Shown: in pieces, positions 29,950-33,708 of the stretch
How the letters are laid out: every line of letters starts with the position of its first letter
How positions within the stretch are numbered: position 1 is the stretch's first letter
Notes under the pieces: model-generated
The model's input: the letters and a program-made list of their open reading frames with translations, nothing else
Databases searched by the model: none
What the model was told of the DNA's origin: nothing
NCBI GenBank assembly: GCA_027023475.1
Contig: JALVVJ010000121.1
Location: 1-33,708 of the forward strand
From: Flavobacteriales bacterium
GTDB taxonomy: Bacteria > Bacteroidota > Bacteroidia > Flavobacteriales > Flavobacteriaceae
Reading direction: 5' to 3'
DNA: 33,708 bases
Program-made: the position numbers and the translations under genes

Positions 29950-31794
29950 TCAATCCTCCTCCACCTCAAACGACTGCAACATCACCAATTTGTGGTAAAT
30001 GCCTTTCCGCTTCATTAATTCCTTGTGCGAACCGGTTTCCACCACACGGCCTTTGTCCATCACCACAATCAAATCGGCATTTTTGATGGTCGAAAGCCGG
30101 TGGGCAATCACCACCGACGTATGGCCTTGCATCAAACGGTCCAAGGCATCCTGCACCAAACGTTCCGATTCGGTGTCCAGGGCGCTTGTGGCCTCGTCCA
30201 GTATCATCACCGGCGGGTTTTTGAGCACCGCCCGTGCAATGTTGATGCGCTGTTTCTGACCACCCGAAAGTTTGTTGCCGCTGTCGCCTATATTGGTATC
30301 ATAGCCCTTTGGCAATTGCATAATAAAATCGTGCGCATTGGCCACTTTGGCCGCCTGAATGATTTCCTCGTCGGTGGCATCCGGTTTGGCCAAAGCGATA
30401 TTATTGCGCACCGTGTCGTTGAACAGAATGGATTCCTGCGTTACGATGGCCATCAGGTTGCGCAAATCCCGCTTGCGTATATCACGGATATCAATGCCGT
30501 CAATGGTAATCTTTCCACCGGTTACGTCATAAAACCGCATCAACAAATGGGCAATGGTGGTTTTCCCACTCCCCGACTGCCCCACCAAAGCCACTGTGGC
30601 TCCCTTGGGCACCCGGAACGACACATCGCGCAAAACCTCGTCGGCTTCGTAACGGAACGATACATTTTCCAAACGGATTTCCCGTTCGAAATTTTCTTTG
30701 GCAACGGCATCCGGTTTGTCCCGGATTTTTTCGTCGGCTTCCATAATTTCGAACACACGCTCGGCCGATGCCATCCCCCGGCGCACCGCATAGCCGGCCC
30801 GGGCAATGTTTTTGGCCGGCGTGAGCACATTGTAGGCCAGGGCCACAAAGGTGATAAACACCGGCGCCGATAAGGTCTTTTCGACCAGCACCAAATGACC
30901 GCCATAGCCAATAATCCCGGCAATTACGCCCACGCCCAAAAACTCACTCAACGGTGAAGCCAAATTCTGCCGGTTGACCATGCGCGTGGTCAGCCGGAAC
31001 ATATCATTCACCACGGCCCGGAATTTTTTTCCGAACAATCCCTCGGCATTAAAGGCCTTGATGATTTTGATACCGCTCAACGTTTCTTCCACCAAACTCA
31101 AAAAACGGGAATTGGCCCGCTGCACAGCTAAGGAACGCTTCTTCAATTGCTTGCCAATCAGCGAAATAATGAGTCCCGCCAAAGGAACGAATACAAAAAT
31201 AAACAAGGTCAATTTGTAGTTTAACACCCACATGGCGCCCACCGTGAACAAAATGGTCATCGGGTCGCGCACCAACATTTCCAAAACCGTCATCGATGTT
31301 TTCTGCACTTCGTTCACATCGGACGTAATGCGTGCAATGGTATCGCCCTTGCGGCGGTCGGAAAAATATCCCAAGGGCAAACGGAGAATTTTATTATACA
31401 AATCAACCCGGATGTCGCGTAAAATTCCGTTCCGTAATATTGTGGCAAACACCATCCCCAAATAACCGAAAAGGTTTTTCAAAAACACAATGGCCAATAC
31501 CAAGCCGATAACCAAAGTCAAGGATTGTCCGGGCGTGTGCGTGGTAGTGTAATCACTCCACTTCCACGCCATCCATTGCTGGGCAAACTCTTTCAAATGC
31601 CCCAAACCCGTCCACACCGGCTTGTTTGCCGGCCCTTCTGCACTCACGCGAAACAAAATTTGCAACATAGGCATCAGCACCAGCATGGCCAACATGCCGA
31701 AAAAGGCATAAAAAATATTGCTCACCACATTACCGGTAACCCACCATTTGTAGGGTCGCGCATAACGCAATATTTTCCGCAAATTACTATCCAT
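29950..31794 (-). CDS. MsbA-like ABC exporter half-transporter
   Basis: A 614-residue fused permease-ATPase. The N-terminal membrane domain (about residues 1-330) has several hydrophobic segments, for example VLGLVLAIVFLKNLFGYLGMVF-like stretches and an ISLIGKQLKKRS loop. The ATPase domain has Walker A GQSGSGKTT (about 400), Q-loop VTQESILF, signature LSGGQKQRINIARA, Walker B PPVMILDEATSALD and H-loop IAHRLSTI. Family members flip lipid A or other lipids, or export peptides and drugs; Bacteroidota genomes carry several, so MsbA itself is not certain. The start ATG 31794 overlaps the end of the phosphohexomutase gene by 8 bp, indicating translational coupling. Confidence 0.9.
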   Translation of the reverse strand: MDSNLRKILRYARPYKWWVTGNVVSNIFYAFFGMLAMLVLMPMLQILFRVSAEGPANKPVWTGLGHLKEFAQQWMAWKWSDYTTTHTPGQSLTLVIGLVLAIVFLKNLFGYLGMVFATILRNGILRDIRVDLYNKILRLPLGYFSDRRKGDTIARITSDVNEVQKTSMTVLEMLVRDPMTILFTVGAMWVLNYKLTLFIFVFVPLAGLIISLIGKQLKKRSLAVQRANSRFLSLVEETLSGIKIIKAFNAEGLFGKKFRAVVNDMFRLTTRMVNRQNLASPLSEFLGVGVIAGIIGYGGHLVLVEKTLSAPVFITFVALAYNVLTPAKNIARAGYAVRRGMASAERVFEIMEADEKIRDKPDAVAKENFEREIRLENVSFRYEADEVLRDVSFRVPKGATVALVGQSGSGKTTIAHLLMRFYDVTGGKITIDGIDIRDIRKRDLRNLMAIVTQESILFNDTVRNNIALAKPDATDEEIIQAAKVANAHDFIMQLPKGYDTNIGDSGNKLSGGQKQRINIARAVLKNPPVMILDEATSALDTESERLVQDALDRLMQGHTSVVIAHRLSTIKNADLIVVMDKGRVVETGSHKELMKRKGIYHKLVMLQSFEVEED

Positions 31795-33523
31795 CTATGC
31801 CCAATTCATCAATGATACGATTGATTTTTTTCAAGGCCGCGGCGTCCTGTTCCACAAAAGGTTTTTCACGGTAGAACGGCATTTTTACGCTAAAATAAAA
31901 CTTGATTTTGGGCTCGGTTCCGCTGGGTCGCAAAGCCACCTTGGTTCCGGCATCGGTGTAATAAATCAACACATTCGACTGCGGAATTTCGGTGATAGCC
32001 GTTTGTTTTCCCGTTTCCAAATCTTTTATTTCGCCTTTAAGGTAGTCCTCGATACGCACCACTTTTTCGCCCGCTATGGCGGCAAGTGGTTGCGAACGGA
32101 ATTTTTTCATCATGGCATCGATTTCCGCCTTACCTTCCAAGCCCTTACGCACAAGCGCCACCAAGTGTTCCCGGTAAAAACCGTAGCGCTCGTAAATACT
32201 TGTCAGAAAACGGAAAAACGACTCGCCGCGGGCTTTCATATACGATGCAATTTCGGCAGCCAACAAGCCGGACGTGATACTGTCTTTGTCGCGCACAAAA
32301 TCACCCACCATATAACCGAAACTTTCCTCGCCCCCACCGATAAAGGATAATTTTCCTTCGTTCTCGCGTATCAATTTGGCTATCCACTTAAAACCCGTCA
32401 AGCTACGCTTGACCGTTACGCCTTCGCCTGCACCGATGTCCATAATCAAATCGGTGGACACAATGGTGGAAGCAATAAATTCCCGGCCTTGGATTTTACC
32501 CGCTTCGCGCCACCGGTCAATCAGGAATTGATCCATCACGGCCATGGTTTGGTTGCCGTTGAGCAGGCGCATGGCGCCGCTGTCGTCGCGCACAGCCACG
32601 GCAATGCGGTCGGCATCGGGATCGGTGGCCAGGACAATGTCGGCCCCTATTTCGTCGGCCTTTTTCAGGGCCATGGTAAAGGCCTCGGGCTCTTCGGGAT
32701 TGGGCGATTTAACCGTAGGAAAATCGCCGTTGGGTTCGGCTTGTTCCTCCACAATGTGGAAATCCGTAAAGCCGGCCGCTTGCATGGCCCGCGGCATAAT
32801 GGTGATGGACGTGCCGTGAAGCGATGTAAACAAAATACGCACATTGCTCCGTTCACGCTGCCCGAAAGTGGCGTGTTCCACGGCGGCTTTGATATAAACC
32901 TCATCCAGGGCTTCGCCCACATATTGAATCAATTCGGGCCGGCCGTCGAAGCGGATGTCCTCGAATTTTACCCGGGCAATGGCGTCCACAATTTGCTTGT
33001 CGTCGGGCGGAACCACCTGGGCGCCATCGGCGCCATACACCTTGTAGCCATTGTATTCGGGCGGGTTGTGCGAAGCGGTTAGCACAATGCCCGCATCGGC
33101 CCGGAAATAACGCACGGCAAACGAAAGCTCGGGCGTGGGCCGGAATTGTTCGAACAAATAAACTTTTATGCCGTTGGCCGTGAGCACATCGGCCACAATA
33201 CGGGCAAAATCCTTGCTGTTGTGCCGCACATCGTAGTTTACGGCAACGGCCAAAGGTTTTTCGGGATATTTGGCTTTCAGGTAATTGGCCAATCCCTGCG
33301 TATTTTTTCCTATGGTATATTTGTTCATCCGGTTGGTGCCAATGCCCATAATGCCGCGCATTCCACCGGTTCCGAATTCCAAATCCTTGTAAAAACTTTC
33401 GACCAACGCATCGCCGCCGGCTTCAATCATCCGTTCCACCTGTGCCCGTGTTTCTTCATCAAAAGGGGCTTGGGTCCACTCACGCGCACGTGCAATAACC
33501 TTGTTCAAATCAATATTACTCAT
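31787..33523 (-). CDS. Phosphoglucomutase/phosphomannomutase (alpha-D-phosphohexomutase)
   Basis: A 578-residue phosphohexomutase that interconverts hexose 1- and 6-phosphates, supplying sugar-1-phosphates for nucleotide sugars. Seen: the active-site Ser in TASHNPPEYNGYKVYG (about residue 149), the metal loop DPDADRIAV (about 305), the sugar-binding loop GGGEESFGYMVGD near 390, and the phosphate-binding loop RPSGTEPKIKFYFS near 530. Length and motif spelling fit the PGM/PMM group found in Bacteroidota and Gram-positives (PgcA-like). The start is ATG 33523. A promoter-like pair lies just upstream, overlapping the end of the peptidase gene. It is followed by the coupled ABC exporter. Confidence 0.94.
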   Translation of the reverse strand: MSNIDLNKVIARAREWTQAPFDEETRAQVERMIEAGGDALVESFYKDLEFGTGGMRGIMGIGTNRMNKYTIGKNTQGLANYLKAKYPEKPLAVAVNYDVRHNSKDFARIVADVLTANGIKVYLFEQFRPTPELSFAVRYFRADAGIVLTASHNPPEYNGYKVYGADGAQVVPPDDKQIVDAIARVKFEDIRFDGRPELIQYVGEALDEVYIKAAVEHATFGQRERSNVRILFTSLHGTSITIMPRAMQAAGFTDFHIVEEQAEPNGDFPTVKSPNPEEPEAFTMALKKADEIGADIVLATDPDADRIAVAVRDDSGAMRLLNGNQTMAVMDQFLIDRWREAGKIQGREFIASTIVSTDLIMDIGAGEGVTVKRSLTGFKWIAKLIRENEGKLSFIGGGEESFGYMVGDFVRDKDSITSGLLAAEIASYMKARGESFFRFLTSIYERYGFYREHLVALVRKGLEGKAEIDAMMKKFRSQPLAAIAGEKVVRIEDYLKGEIKDLETGKQTAITEIPQSNVLIYYTDAGTKVALRPSGTEPKIKFYFSVKMPFYREKPFVEQDAAALKKINRIIDELGIDG

Positions 33524-33552
33524 AATGCTGCTTTTTCAATTTTTCCGTTTGC

Positions 33553-33587
33553 CAAAGTTACCCATTATTCGTTTGCCAATTTCCAAA
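33553..33587 (-). promoter_or_regulatory. Promoter-like pair upstream of the phosphohexomutase gene
   Basis: On the minus strand TAACTTTG (33553-33560) is an exact TAnnTTTG match, with TTTG (33584-33587) 23 bp upstream, at the long end of the usual spacing. The upstream box lies inside the end of the peptidase gene. Confidence 0.5.
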
Positions 33588-33708
33588 TGCTCATAAAAAT
33601 AAATTTGGTCCGTTCGGTATAAACATCCCAAGTGATTTTATCGGGCGTATCTTCGGGAGTTCGAAAATAAGGATATGTCCCGTTCACAAAACTGATATAG
33701 GGTAATTT
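33565..33708 (-). CDS. C-terminal end of an M28-family metallopeptidase (truncated by window edge)
   Basis: The last 47 codons of a gene entering from beyond the window, with stop TAA at 33565-33567. The visible residues include PYISFVNGTYPYFRTPEDTP followed by DKITWDVYTERTKF. This matches the end of M28 aminopeptidases, where a His/Tyr-TPxDTxDK segment closes the zinc site region. Here FRTPEDTPDKI has Arg where His is usual in active members, so activity is uncertain. No more can be said from this fragment. Confidence 0.7.
   Translation of the reverse strand, partial: KLPYISFVNGTYPYFRTPEDTPDKITWDVYTERTKFIFMSIWKLANE

Overview
The window is a piece of a Bacteroidota chromosome; I cannot fix the class. 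Four things point there: a type III glutamine synthetase (glnN), many upstream boxes of the Bacteroidota promoter type TAnnTTTG, signal peptides ending VFS-Q, and short lipoprotein signals. Coding density is high. The core genes are moderately GC-rich, and two stretches (about 20060-22200 and 26411-29936) are visibly AT-rich. No rRNA, tRNA, transposase, integrase or CRISPR array was found.

Layout. 1-3949: the 3' part of a GltD-like FAD oxidoreductase (+), then on the minus strand an O-methyltransferase-like gene, a saccharopine dehydrogenase-like gene and a lipoprotein. 3950-5294: a long non-coding stretch with a GC-rich degenerate hairpin array, a REP-like hairpin and copy A of a dispersed repeat. 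5295-8845: an unrecognised 238-aa protein, proline dehydrogenase (-), aroB (+) and an Lrp/AsnC regulator (-). 9242-13965: an XRE-type HTH protein (+), a ppk1-yjbQ pair (-) and prfC (+). 13966-17891: repeat copy D, a small secreted protein, trxB, a lipoprotein, repeat copy B and an LpxL-like acyltransferase. 17888-20056: glnN (-). 20057-22143: an AT-rich accessory patch with a G9 tract, a broken small gene coupled to a DUF5647-like gene, and an EEP-fold nuclease-like gene. 22144-26410: repeat copy C, then a same-strand run of CoA-Nudix, PlsC-type acyltransferase, FAH-family enzyme, ribD and a YigZ/IMPACT protein. 26422-29936: an AT-rich trio (NAD-dependent epimerase-like, CapK/PaaK-like adenylating enzyme, family-4 glycosyltransferase) that looks like surface-glycan metabolism. 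29950-33708: an MsbA-like ABC exporter overlapping a phosphohexomutase (-), and the 3' end of an M28 peptidase.

How the genes fit together. Several serve the envelope: LpxL-like and PlsC-like acyltransferases, the MsbA-like exporter, phosphohexomutase, the glycan trio and three exported proteins (two lipoproteins and a small secreted one). Nitrogen and amino-acid metabolism is represented by the GltD-like enzyme, GlnN, proline dehydrogenase, the saccharopine dehydrogenase-like enzyme, AroB and Lrp.

Most unusual feature. Four intergenic copies (A 5001, B 16712, C 22249 on plus; D 14276 on minus) share short conserved boxes (GCGCC, AGCGG, TTTRAGCGGA, GGCGCCC plus an A-run). The boxes enclose stems whose sequence differs between copies while pairing is kept. 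Copies A-C carry a second hairpin domain that D lacks. This is the pattern expected of a conserved structured RNA or cruciform element. I recall similar intergenic sequences from other Bacteroidota genomes but know no name or function for them.
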